Positions 1 through 6,805 of a stretch of DNA of 64,000 bases are shown here, piece by piece. Below the pieces are notes generated by a model. That model made no database searches. It was not told where the DNA came from and saw nothing but the letters and a program-made list of their open reading frames with translations. The position numbers and the translations under genes are program-made. The stretch covers positions 1,426,001 through 1,490,000 of the forward strand of contig NZ_CP065915.1 in NCBI RefSeq assembly GCF_016134045.1. The letters are read 5' to 3'. Within the stretch, counting starts at the first letter, position 1. Every line of letters starts with the position of its first letter. Origin of the DNA: Pelagovum pacificum. Its GTDB lineage: Bacteria; Pseudomonadota; Alphaproteobacteria; Rhodobacterales; Rhodobacteraceae.

Positions 1-291
1 AATCTCGATTTTGTCCCTGTTAAGGTAAACCCTCTCCCCCAGCACAGATTTCGAAGCCCAATTTCTCGTCGACTTGGGCTTCGCGAAGAAAACCGGATTA
101 AAAAACATCCAAAGCAGGGAGACAATTCCTGGGATCATGGACCACCAGCCAATCCAGACGCGGCTCCAGAACGCGAGCACGATAAGGGGCAGGACGGAAT
201 ACCTTGTCCAAACGCTCCATGGATTGGCGTGCTTCATCCAATTATCATCGGTCAGCCGGAACGCCTGCGCGACTTTTCTTTCGAGTGTCAT
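1..291 (-). CDS. DUF6653-like membrane protein, partial
   Basis: Reading the minus strand from the ATG at 291 gives 97 codons open to the window edge, so the 3' end is missing. The protein begins MTLERKVAQAFRLTDDNWMK and continues with HANPWSVWTRYSVLPLIVLA, a tryptophan-rich hydrophobic stretch, and NWASKSVLGERVYLNRD. This pattern (WMKHANPWSVWTR, two membrane segments at about residues 30-65, then the SVLGERV motif) is what I recall of DUF6653 family proteins, which have no assigned function. A plus-strand ORF over the same bases is an antisense shadow. Family assignment is from memory of the motif; the coding call itself is strong. Confidence 0.75.
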   Translation of the reverse strand, partial: MTLERKVAQAFRLTDDNWMKHANPWSVWTRYSVLPLIVLAFWSRVWIGWWSMIPGIVSLLWMFFNPVFFAKPKSTRNWASKSVLGERVYLNRDKIEI

Positions 292-729
292 CGTACCCCG
301 CTTTAACGTGCCATTGGATACTGCAGCAAATGTTCGGGATCCAACCAACGTGATGCACAGGCCGAGCTTTGAAAGCGGCGGTTCAGAGAACCGGTCGATC
401 CGTACTGCGCGACGGAGCGTTGGCGGCCCTTGGAGGTCATCTATTCTCTGCAGAACTCGTTAATAGTCCTTCAGAGAGTAAGAAAAGCGCCTGTTCGTGC
501 AACTTGCAAGCCAATCCAGATCAGGCGAGCTAAGCCAAAAAACTGCTCAGGAACGTCGTACTAGGTCCTGGAAAACTCTGGGACCAAGGCGCTGACCACC
601 TACAAGCTTTGCTTGATCTAGGTTCTGGCGCGTTAAGCGCCGGCCGTGGTTCACGTCGGCGATCGCGGAGGTCCCGGCACGGCCTCGGTGACGACGGCTT
701 GACCCCGCGCACGTCTCACGGCACCTTCC
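292..729. other. Gene-free stretch upstream of the B12 riboswitch
   Basis: I see no convincing gene here on either strand. The short ORFs have arginine/serine/proline-rich translations typical of GC-rich noise and no ribosome binding sites. Base composition is more mixed than in the flanking genes, with AT-richer segments around 440-560, so decayed sequence is possible. It must contain the promoter of the cobalamin-regulated operon, probably in its last 100 bases. Confidence 0.5.
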
Positions 730-925
730 GTCCCGATGGTTCTCGCACGCCAGACCGGCACGCGGGATGAAAAGGGAACACGGTGCGGTGTAGCCATAAG
801 GCGCCAAATCCGTGACTGCCCCCGCAACTGTAAGCGGTGAGCTCCCCCGGCATGACCACTGGACCGACGCGGTCCGGGAAGGGTCGGGGCAGCATGGACC
901 CGCGAGTCAGGAGACCTGCCATCGC
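730..925 (+). promoter_or_regulatory. Adenosylcobalamin riboswitch
   Basis: The ordered class signature is present: GGTTCTCGC near 738, AAAAGGGAACACGGTG near 769-785, AATCCGTGACTGCCCCCGC and the B12 box CAACTGTAAGCGG near 809-838, CCACTGG near 856, GGGAAGG near 877, and the closing CGCGAGTCAGGAGACCTGCC at 901-920. The order and spacing are those of the cobalamin riboswitch family. It sits directly upstream of the ferredoxin/BtuFCD operon, so B12 is expected to repress that operon. There is no obvious U-tract terminator after it, which suggests control of translation through the Shine-Dalgarno near 957-964. Ends are approximate. Confidence 0.95.
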
Positions 926-969
926 TCAATTGTAACCCATCGGGCGGGGTGTCCCGGGGAGGAATAGCG

Positions 970-1050
970 ATGACGACTTCGGCCATCCGGCCGCGCATTC
1001 GACCCGGTGCCCCGACAGGGCAGTGGCCATGCGCATCACGATCTACCTGA
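970..1050 (+). CDS. 26-codon leader ORF between riboswitch and ferredoxin gene
   Basis: ATG at 970 is preceded by GGGGAGGAAT ending six bases upstream, by far the best Shine-Dalgarno in this stretch. The peptide is MTTSAIRPRIRPGAPTGQ followed by eight more residues, and the TGA at 1048-1050 lies inside the start of the ferredoxin gene in another frame. The ferredoxin start (GTG 1023 or ATG 1029) has only a weak ribosome binding site, so ribosomes ending this ORF could reinitiate or couple onto it. No family is recognised. Alternatives are a chance ORF, or a true upstream start of the ferredoxin gene separated by a frameshift. Confidence 0.45.
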   Translation: MTTSAIRPRIRPGAPTGQWPCASRST

Positions 1051-1736
1051 TTTCGGCAAGTTACCTGAGCCGCTCCCGCTTCCGGCAGATCGCCGATGGC
1101 CTGGTCGCCGCGTCGGACGGGCCCGCCCGGGCCCTGCGGCTGGAGGAGGACGGCCAGAGCCTGTGGCACGCGCTGGACGCCGCCCGTGACGAGGGCGCGA
1201 AAGAGATCCTGCTTCGACCGACGGGCATTCCCTTCTCGCAGAGCCTCGCGGCCTGGCTGCCGGGGGCGGCTGCGGACTGGCTTGCCCGGCAGGGTGACGA
1301 GGCGCCCTTGGTGCTCTGGACCGATCCTGTCGACCTCGACCCTGCGATCCATGCCGTCCTTGCGAACGCCCCTTGTGAGCCACGGCCGATCGCCGCGTCG
1401 CGGGGTGCTGCAAACGGAAGAGGGTGGGACACTCTGGGGCCGGTCGGACGCCACGTCCTCGTCTGCACCGGGCCGCGCTGCCACATGCGCGATGGGACCG
1501 ATCTCGCGCGCGAAATCTCCCGGCAGACGTCGCTCGCCGGCCTCAGGGACGTGGAGGTGATCCGCACCTCCTGCCTCGTGCCCTGCAATCGCGGCCCGGT
1601 CGTCATCCTCTATCCGCAGGGCCAGTGGTTCCGCCTGACCAGCCGCGCCGATGTTGCCCGTTTCGTCGAGAAGGCGCTCGTTCAGCGCGTCGCTTGCCCC
1701 GATCTCGAGACCTTCATCACAGGAGAACCCGCATGA
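1023..1736 (+). CDS. (2Fe-2S) ferredoxin-like protein of the B12-regulated operon
   Basis: The 237-residue protein has two parts. Residues 143-230 form a thioredoxin-like [2Fe-2S] ferredoxin domain with cysteines at 148 and 153 (VCTGPRC) and 184 and 188 (CLVPC), followed by the typical RGPVVILYPQGQWF strand. Residues 5-115 look like an alpha/beta domain that could be a diverged CbiX/sirohydrochlorin-chelatase-like fold, an inference only. It starts at GTG 1023 or, equally possible, ATG 1029. It is the first main gene under the cobalamin riboswitch and overlaps the next gene by ATGA. A role in cobalt or corrinoid handling fits the position but is not proven. Confidence 0.8.
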   Translation: MAMRITIYLISASYLSRSRFRQIADGLVAASDGPARALRLEEDGQSLWHALDAARDEGAKEILLRPTGIPFSQSLAAWLPGAAADWLARQGDEAPLVLWTDPVDLDPAIHAVLANAPCEPRPIAASRGAANGRGWDTLGPVGRHVLVCTGPRCHMRDGTDLAREISRQTSLAGLRDVEVIRTSCLVPCNRGPVVILYPQGQWFRLTSRADVARFVEKALVQRVACPDLETFITGEPA

Positions 1737-2665
1737 AGTCCCTTGTCCTTTCGCTTCCCGTTGCGCTCATCGCCATGGGCGCACTTGCGCAGGAGACCAC
1801 GGTCGAAACCTGCTACGGCCAGCAGACCTTCGACGCGGCGCCGACCCGCGCCGTCACGCTGAACCAGCAGGCGACCGAAGTGATGCTGGCGCTCGGGCTG
1901 GAGGGCAGCATGGTGGGGACCGCCTACATGGACGACGAGATTCCGGCGCAGTGGGCGGAGGCCTACGAGAGCGTGCCGGTGCTGGCGGAGCAATATCCTG
2001 CGCGGGAGATCGTGCTGGCCGAAGAACCCGACTTTCTCTTTGCCGGCTTCGGCTCGGCCTTCAACGAGGACAACCTCGGTGCGGCGGAGGACTGGCACGA
2101 GCTCGGGATCGGCACCTACCTTGCCAACGCCTCGTGCAGTGATCTGCACCCGGAGGGCGAGCCGCTCACGACCCAGCCCATCTTCACCGACATCGAGATC
2201 ATCGGCGACATCTTCGGCATCGAGGACCGGGCCGCCGAGGTCGCCGCCGAGATCCGGGCGCGGTTCGATGCGGTCTCCGACGCCGCGCCGGGCGCAGGCA
2301 TGACGGCCTTCCTTTTCGACAGCGGCGATACCGCGCCCTACACCGCCGGCTGCTGCGGTTCGGCTGCGACGCTGATGCGGCAAGTCGGCCTCGAGAGCAT
2401 CACGGCCGATGTCCAGGGCCGCTGGGCAGAGGTGAGCTGGGAGTTGGTCGTCGCCGCCGATCCGGACGTGATCGTCCTGAACGATGCAGACTGGTCGACG
2501 GCCGACGAGAAGCGCGCCTACATGGAAAATGACCCGGTTCTCGGCGAACTCCGCGCTGTGCAGGCGGGCAGGTTCGTCACCGTGCCATTCTCGCAGACCG
2601 TCCTCGGCATGCAGTTTGTCGACGGCGTCGAAAACCTCTCCGACCAGCTCGGCGCACTGGAGTGA
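1733..2665 (+). CDS. Corrinoid/metallo-complex ABC transporter, periplasmic binding protein (BtuF-like)
   Basis: This 310-residue protein starts with a clear signal peptide (MKSLVLSLPVALIAMGALAQ, cleavage after Q20). The rest resembles the TroA/FecB-type fold: an early RAVTLNQQATEVMLALGL segment, a middle PDFLFAGFGSAF segment and a late DPDVIVLNDADW segment. It should capture the ligand in the periplasm and deliver it to the permease encoded next. The cobalamin riboswitch makes a corrinoid the likely ligand, although related proteins also bind iron-siderophores. Several cysteines (C27, a CC pair near residue 205) are unusual for BtuF. The start overlaps the previous stop (ATGA) and the next gene begins inside its stop codon. 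Confidence 0.88.
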   Translation: MKSLVLSLPVALIAMGALAQETTVETCYGQQTFDAAPTRAVTLNQQATEVMLALGLEGSMVGTAYMDDEIPAQWAEAYESVPVLAEQYPAREIVLAEEPDFLFAGFGSAFNEDNLGAAEDWHELGIGTYLANASCSDLHPEGEPLTTQPIFTDIEIIGDIFGIEDRAAEVAAEIRARFDAVSDAAPGAGMTAFLFDSGDTAPYTAGCCGSAATLMRQVGLESITADVQGRWAEVSWELVVAADPDVIVLNDADWSTADEKRAYMENDPVLGELRAVQAGRFVTVPFSQTVLGMQFVDGVENLSDQLGALE

Positions 2666-3672
2666 CCTCAGGGCGACGGACATTTCTCTGGCCGATGTCG
2701 CTCGCGCTGCTTGGTGCGGCGATGCTGGCCGGGGTCTTCTGGGGCACCGCGCAGATTGGCTGGAGCGACCGCTGGGCAATCCTCACCGGCGATCCGGAGG
2801 CGCCGAGGTCGCTGAGCCTGATCGTATGGCAATGGCGGATGCCCCGTGTCCTCGCGGTGGCGCTGATCGGGGCGGGCCTGTCGCTGGCGGGCGCGCTGAT
2901 GCAGACTGCCCTGCGCAACCCGCTGGCCGACCCCTACCTCATGGGGTTGTCATCCGGCGCCTCCGCCGCGGCGGTCGCCATGATCATCTGGGCACCCGCC
3001 TGGATCGCCGATGTGCTCGGCGTGCCGCTCGCCGCCTTCCTCGGGGCCTCTGCAGCCTTCGGGATCACGCTCGGCCTCGCGTTCCGACCGGGCCGGATGC
3101 TCTCGCCGCTGGTCGTCATCCTCGCCGGCGTCGCAGTGTCGCTGATGTTTCAGTCGCTGACCGCGTTCTTCCTCTATATCGGTGACCCGCAGGCCACGCG
3201 GGCGGCGCTCGGCTGGCTGATGGGCACTGCGGCGGGCACGGACTGGAGCGACCTTCCAGTGCTGGCGCTCGCGACGACGACCGTGGCAGGGGCCGCGTTC
3301 TGGCGCGCGGGTGACCTCGACACGCTGTTGCTGGGCGACGAGCGGGCGGCGGCGCTCGGAATGCGGGTGGGGCTGCTCCGTCTGTTGATCTTCGTCGGAA
3401 CTGCGCTGCTCACGGGGCTTTCGGTCGCGGTGGCGGGGATCGTCGGCTTCGTCGGCCTGATCGTGCCGCACATGGCGCGGCTCCTGATCGGCGCGCGGCA
3501 CCGGAGGCTGCTGCCGCTGGCGATGGTGCTGGGCGCAATCGTGCTGGTCTGCGTCGATCTGCTCTGCCGCGTGCTGCTTGCGCCGGAGGAGCTTCCCCTC
3601 GGCGTGCTCCTCGCCCTGTTCGCCGCACCGCCCTTCATCTTCATCCTGCGCAGGGTCCGCGATGTCGCCTGA
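2662..3672 (+). CDS. FecCD/BtuC-family ABC transporter permease
   Basis: A 336-residue polytopic membrane protein of the FecCD family: about ten hydrophobic segments, the early RNPLADPYLMGLSSGA motif, and GDERAAALGM in the cytoplasmic loop that contacts the ATPase. The start is a GTG at 2662 overlapping the TGA of the binding protein (GTGA), so the two are translationally coupled. It forms the membrane channel for the ligand brought by the upstream binding protein, driven by the ATPase encoded downstream, whose start lies within its last codons. Length and motifs are normal for the family. Confidence 0.92.
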   Translation: MTSGRRTFLWPMSLALLGAAMLAGVFWGTAQIGWSDRWAILTGDPEAPRSLSLIVWQWRMPRVLAVALIGAGLSLAGALMQTALRNPLADPYLMGLSSGASAAAVAMIIWAPAWIADVLGVPLAAFLGASAAFGITLGLAFRPGRMLSPLVVILAGVAVSLMFQSLTAFFLYIGDPQATRAALGWLMGTAAGTDWSDLPVLALATTTVAGAAFWRAGDLDTLLLGDERAAALGMRVGLLRLLIFVGTALLTGLSVAVAGIVGFVGLIVPHMARLLIGARHRRLLPLAMVLGAIVLVCVDLLCRVLLAPEELPLGVLLALFAAPPFIFILRRVRDVA

Positions 3673-4444
3673 GCCCTTTCTGTCCATCGAGGATCTGCAC
3701 GTCGAAGCCGGGGGGCTGCCCCGCGTTCGCGGTGTGTCCCTGGCCGTGAAGGAGGGGCGCTTTCATGGTCTTCTTGGCCCGAACGGTGCCGGCAAAACGA
3801 CGGTCCTCCGAGTCCTCTACAGGGCGGCACGCGCCCAATCCGGCGAGGTGCGCCTGGGTGGTCGGCGCATGGCGGACTGGAGGCCGCAGGAGTGGGCGGC
3901 CATGACCGGAGCACTGGTGCAGGAAAGCGGGCTGCTGTCGGGCTTGACCGTGCGCGATGTCGTCGAAATCGGGATGGCACGATCCAGTCTTTCGCTCCGG
4001 CAATCCGGCGCCCGGATCGACGATGCCCTGGCGCTCGTCGGATTGGGGGATCGGCAGGATCAGGAAGCTGCGACCCTGTCGGGTGGCGAGCAGCAGCGTG
4101 CGCACATGGCTCAGCTCCTCGCCCGTGATCCGCTGCTCTATATCCTCGACGAGCCGACCAATCACCTCGACCTGCACTACCAGCTCGTCCTGCTGGACGA
4201 GGTCAAGCGGCGCGGTCGAACGGTCATCGCGACGTTCCATGACCTCGCAATGGCGGCCCGTTATTGCGATACGGTCAGCGTCATGTCCGCAGGACGGTCG
4301 GTGGCGACCGGCTCTCCGTCGGACACGATCACGCAAAGCCTGCTGCACGAGGTCTACGGCGTGCGGGGGAGTCTCGACGGCGCGCAGCTTCGACTCGATG
4401 GGCCGGTTTCTCGTGGATCGGACGACCTGGCGCGCCGGTCGTGA
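3662..4444 (+). CDS. BtuD-like ABC transporter ATPase
   Basis: A 260-residue ATPase with all core motifs: Walker A GPNGAGKT at 39-46, signature LSGGEQQR at 139-146, Walker B ILDEPTNHLD at 161-170 and the switch histidine in TFHDLAMAARYCD near 193. The DEPTNHLD form and short length are typical of FecE/BtuD-type importer ATPases. The ATG at 3662 lies within the end of the permease gene (11-base overlap), so it belongs to the same riboswitch-controlled operon. Substrate is inferred from context only. Confidence 0.92.
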   Translation: MSPEPFLSIEDLHVEAGGLPRVRGVSLAVKEGRFHGLLGPNGAGKTTVLRVLYRAARAQSGEVRLGGRRMADWRPQEWAAMTGALVQESGLLSGLTVRDVVEIGMARSSLSLRQSGARIDDALALVGLGDRQDQEAATLSGGEQQRAHMAQLLARDPLLYILDEPTNHLDLHYQLVLLDEVKRRGRTVIATFHDLAMAARYCDTVSVMSAGRSVATGSPSDTITQSLLHEVYGVRGSLDGAQLRLDGPVSRGSDDLARRS

Positions 4445-4536
4445 CGACGCTGCGGGAGAGCCTCAAGGACACCAGCATTGCCGATTGTGTCGACCTCATC
4501 ACCGGGGGAGCGGCTGTTGGGGATCGAAGCGGCTAA
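4441..4536 (+). pseudogene. Possible truncated ORF at the end of the B12 operon
   Basis: A GTG at 4441 overlaps the TGA of the ATPase gene (GTGA), the same coupling used between the earlier genes of this operon. It opens a 31-codon frame (MTTLRESLKDTSIADCVDLI and eleven more residues) ending in TAA. The sequence looks protein-like at its start but is too short to be a folded enzyme. It may be the 5' remnant of a further operon gene cut by deletion, or a coincidence. No family recognised. Confidence 0.25.
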
Positions 4537-4568
4537 AAGCGCGCGTCCCATCTGCTGAGGCGTGAGCT

Positions 4569-5471
4569 TCAGCCGAGATCGTGGTGGCGCAGCGAGGAGA
4601 GCAGCGTCGTCCGCGAAGTCGCGAGATGAGCCTTCGCGGCCTCGACCGCTGCTTCCTCATCCCGTGCCTCCAGCGCGTCGATGATGGCGAGGTGCTCCTC
4701 GATCGCGGCGGCGTTGCGGGTCTTCTCCTCGGTCTTGTCCCAAAGGTAGTGGTAATAGAAGATCAGCGAGATCACCTTCTGGAACTCGCTGATGAAGCGG
4801 TTCCGCACGATCGAGTTGATCGCGCCGTGAAAGGCGCCGTCGAGTTGCGAGAAGTCGTGGTAGTCCGTCTCGATCCGGTCCCGAAGCGACAGGTGCGCCG
4901 CGCGCAACTCGCTCAGCCTGGGCCAGATCGGGTGGTCGTCGGGCAGGCGGGCCACTTGGGACACGGCATTGACTTCGAGCACGGCCCGGAATTCCGACAG
5001 CTCGATCGCGTAATTCCGGGTGAAGCCGAGCAGCTTCCAGCCGCCACGGGGGCGGCGTGCCACGAGACCGAAGCGGCTGAGGCTGGCGAGGAACTCCTTG
5101 AACTCGTGCTGTGAGACACCGAACGTCCGCGACAACTCTGCCACCGATAGGTTCGTCTCCGCCGGAACGTCGAAACGGAGCACCCATTCGAGAAAGCGCT
5201 GTTCCAGGTCCTCCGACTGGCCTTCGGTGGCAGTGGCCTCCAGCCGATCAGCTTCGGTCGGCGCGCGCAGAACGTGCTTCGCGCGGCCGTCCCAGCTGAT
5301 GACGCCATGTTCGTCGAGCCGACCGAGACAGCGCCGCACGACGGTCCGACTGACCTCGGCAATCTCGCAAAGCGCCGATTCCGCGGGCAGGTCCGCCCCC
5401 GGGGAAAGCGTCGCGCAATGGTCGAGAAGGCAGTTGTACGCGGCGCGGTATCTGGTGTCGGTGCGGGCCAA
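4569..5471 (-). CDS. GntR-family regulator with FCD domain
   Basis: A 300-residue regulator. Residues 5-75 form a GntR winged helix (LPAESALCEIAEVSRTVVRR), a second winged-helix-like segment follows at about 95-165 (LSVAELSRTFGVSQHEFKEF), and the C-terminal part at about 175-290 is an FCD ligand-binding domain with conserved D and H residues. The chosen start is TTG at 5471 because AAGGTGA lies six bases upstream; the reading frame stays open further upstream but runs into the AT-rich promoter region. It is divergent from the alcohol dehydrogenase gene and probably controls it, and perhaps the sugar operon beyond. The ligand is unknown; sugar acids are common for FCD proteins. Confidence 0.88.
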   Translation of the reverse strand: MARTDTRYRAAYNCLLDHCATLSPGADLPAESALCEIAEVSRTVVRRCLGRLDEHGVISWDGRAKHVLRAPTEADRLEATATEGQSEDLEQRFLEWVLRFDVPAETNLSVAELSRTFGVSQHEFKEFLASLSRFGLVARRPRGGWKLLGFTRNYAIELSEFRAVLEVNAVSQVARLPDDHPIWPRLSELRAAHLSLRDRIETDYHDFSQLDGAFHGAINSIVRNRFISEFQKVISLIFYYHYLWDKTEEKTRNAAAIEEHLAIIDALEARDEEAAVEAAKAHLATSRTTLLSSLRHHDLG

Positions 5472-5584
5472 GATACTGTCACCTTTGCCAAATTTCAGTA
5501 TTTGTTTAAAATTATTAAAAACATTTGACCGAAGGCAAGTCAAGGTGAACGGTATGTAATCATTAAATGCCAAACGGAGGGGCA
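5472..5584. promoter_or_regulatory. Divergent promoter region gntR / alcohol dehydrogenase
   Basis: The intergenic DNA is strikingly AT-rich compared with its neighbours, with TTTGTTTAAAATTATTAAAA near 5500-5519 and a loose TGTTT...AAACA dyad that could be the GntR operator. A GGAGG at 5576-5580 serves the dehydrogenase start at 5585. Confidence 0.5.
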
Positions 5585-6592
5585 ATGGGACTTGTGACTG
5601 AAACGATGGCCAGCGGTGTCTGCGAGGCACCTGGTCGGTTTACCGTTTCGGAACGCCCGGTTCCTGGCCCCGCACCGGACGGATGGGTCACGGTCGACAT
5701 CGGGGCCGTCGGCCTCTGCGGGACCGACTACCACATCTACGAGGGCAAGCATCCCTACCTCGACTACCCCCGCGTGATCGGTCACGAGCTGTCGGGCACC
5801 ATCACGAGCGGCGCGGATGCAGGGCAGCTTGTCGTGGTCAATCCATATATCTCCTGTGGCCATTGCCGGGCCTGCAACAAGGGGCGGCCGAACTGCTGCG
5901 CCTCGCTCGAGGTGCTCGGCGTGCACCGAGACGGTGGCATGTGCCGGACGATCACCGTGCCGCGCGGAAATCTATACGCGGCCGACGGGCTGGATGCGCA
6001 CCAGGCGGCGATGGTGGAATTCCTGTCGATCGGGGCGCACGGCGTCTCTCGTGCACCGATCGGGCCGGGCGACCGCGTCCTCGTCACCGGGGCCGGGCCG
6101 ATCGGACTGGGCGTTGCGCTGTTCGCGCGGATGACCGGAGCGGAAGTTCACCTGACGGACACGAGCGACCGGCGCCTTCAGTTCGCGGGGACGCGGCTCG
6201 GCTTTTCGAACCTTCACCGCGCAGAGGACAAGATCGTCACCGGCGCGCTGTCGGATGGTTTCGATGTGGTGTTCGACGCGACCGGTTCCGTCCGGGCGAT
6301 CGAGCGCGGGTTTTCCATGGTCGCGCAGGGGGGCGCGACGGTGCTGCTGAGCGTCGTGAAGGACGAGATCCGGTTCTCCGACGCGGAGTTTCATCGGCGG
6401 GAGACCCAGATCATTGGATCCCGCAACGCGCTGAAGCGCGATTTCGATGCGGTCATGGAGGCGATGCGGACGGGCGAGATCTCGACCGACACGCTGCTGT
6501 CTGAAGTCATTCCGCTTGGCGATCTGCCAAAGCGTTTGCCTGAATTGGTTCAGTCCAGGGAGGATATCGTGAAAGTGCTTGTCACACCCTGA
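5585..6592 (+). CDS. Zinc-dependent medium-chain alcohol dehydrogenase (sugar/polyol/sugar-acid type)
   Basis: The 335-residue protein has the full medium-chain dehydrogenase layout: catalytic zinc ligands C45 (GLCGTD), H67 and E68 (VIGHELSG); structural zinc cysteines C91, C94, C97 and C105 (CGHCRACNKGRPNCC); and a Rossmann motif VTGAGPIGLG in the second half. It oxidises a secondary alcohol with NAD(P). Close relatives act on L-threonine, L-idonate, L-galactonate or similar, so the substrate cannot be fixed here. The ATG at 5585 follows GGAGG; an in-frame ATG at 5567 lacks that site. Placed between a GntR regulator and a fucoside uptake operon, it may oxidise the liberated sugar or a derived sugar acid. 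Confidence 0.85.
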   Translation: MGLVTETMASGVCEAPGRFTVSERPVPGPAPDGWVTVDIGAVGLCGTDYHIYEGKHPYLDYPRVIGHELSGTITSGADAGQLVVVNPYISCGHCRACNKGRPNCCASLEVLGVHRDGGMCRTITVPRGNLYAADGLDAHQAAMVEFLSIGAHGVSRAPIGPGDRVLVTGAGPIGLGVALFARMTGAEVHLTDTSDRRLQFAGTRLGFSNLHRAEDKIVTGALSDGFDVVFDATGSVRAIERGFSMVAQGGATVLLSVVKDEIRFSDAEFHRRETQIIGSRNALKRDFDAVMEAMRTGEISTDTLLSEVIPLGDLPKRLPELVQSREDIVKVLVTP

Positions 6593-6610
6593 CGCGGGAA
6601 CGTCCTGACT

Positions 6611-6626
6611 GGGAGCAGTCGCTCCC
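6611..6626 (+). terminator. Hairpin after the alcohol dehydrogenase gene
   Basis: A perfect 6-bp stem (GGGAGC / GCTCCC) with loop AGTC lies 18 bases after the stop codon. There is no U-tract, so it may be a weak terminator or a 3'-end stabilising structure. Confidence 0.35.
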
Positions 6627-6746
6627 GGGGCATGTGTCGCTCGGACCAAATGGTCACGGGAGCGAGCGAACGTGTCGTAATATAATGATATAAAATGAAA
6701 AAAGTTAAGAAAGGTGGAAGCACTTCAGTTGATCTGCGGACCTTAA

Positions 6747-6762
6747 TTGATAACGTTTGCAA
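6747..6762 (+). promoter_or_regulatory. LacI-family operator
   Basis: TTGATAACGTTTGCAA is an imperfect palindrome centred on CG with the AACGTT core typical of LacI/GalR operators. It sits 43 bases before the binding-protein gene and downstream of an AT-rich TATAAT-containing stretch (6681-6700), where a bound repressor would block transcription. The cognate regulator is most likely the LacI protein encoded inside the same operon. Confidence 0.7.
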
Positions 6763-6805
6763 CTAGGGTGGTCGGAGGAGGCCGCCTCTTGAAGGGAGGA
6801 AAGAA

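Noticed and set aside
74..463. 129-codon plus-strand ORF
   Set aside because: Antisense to the DUF6653-like frame, which has a coherent tryptophan-rich family pattern; the plus-strand translation has none and lacks a ribosome site.
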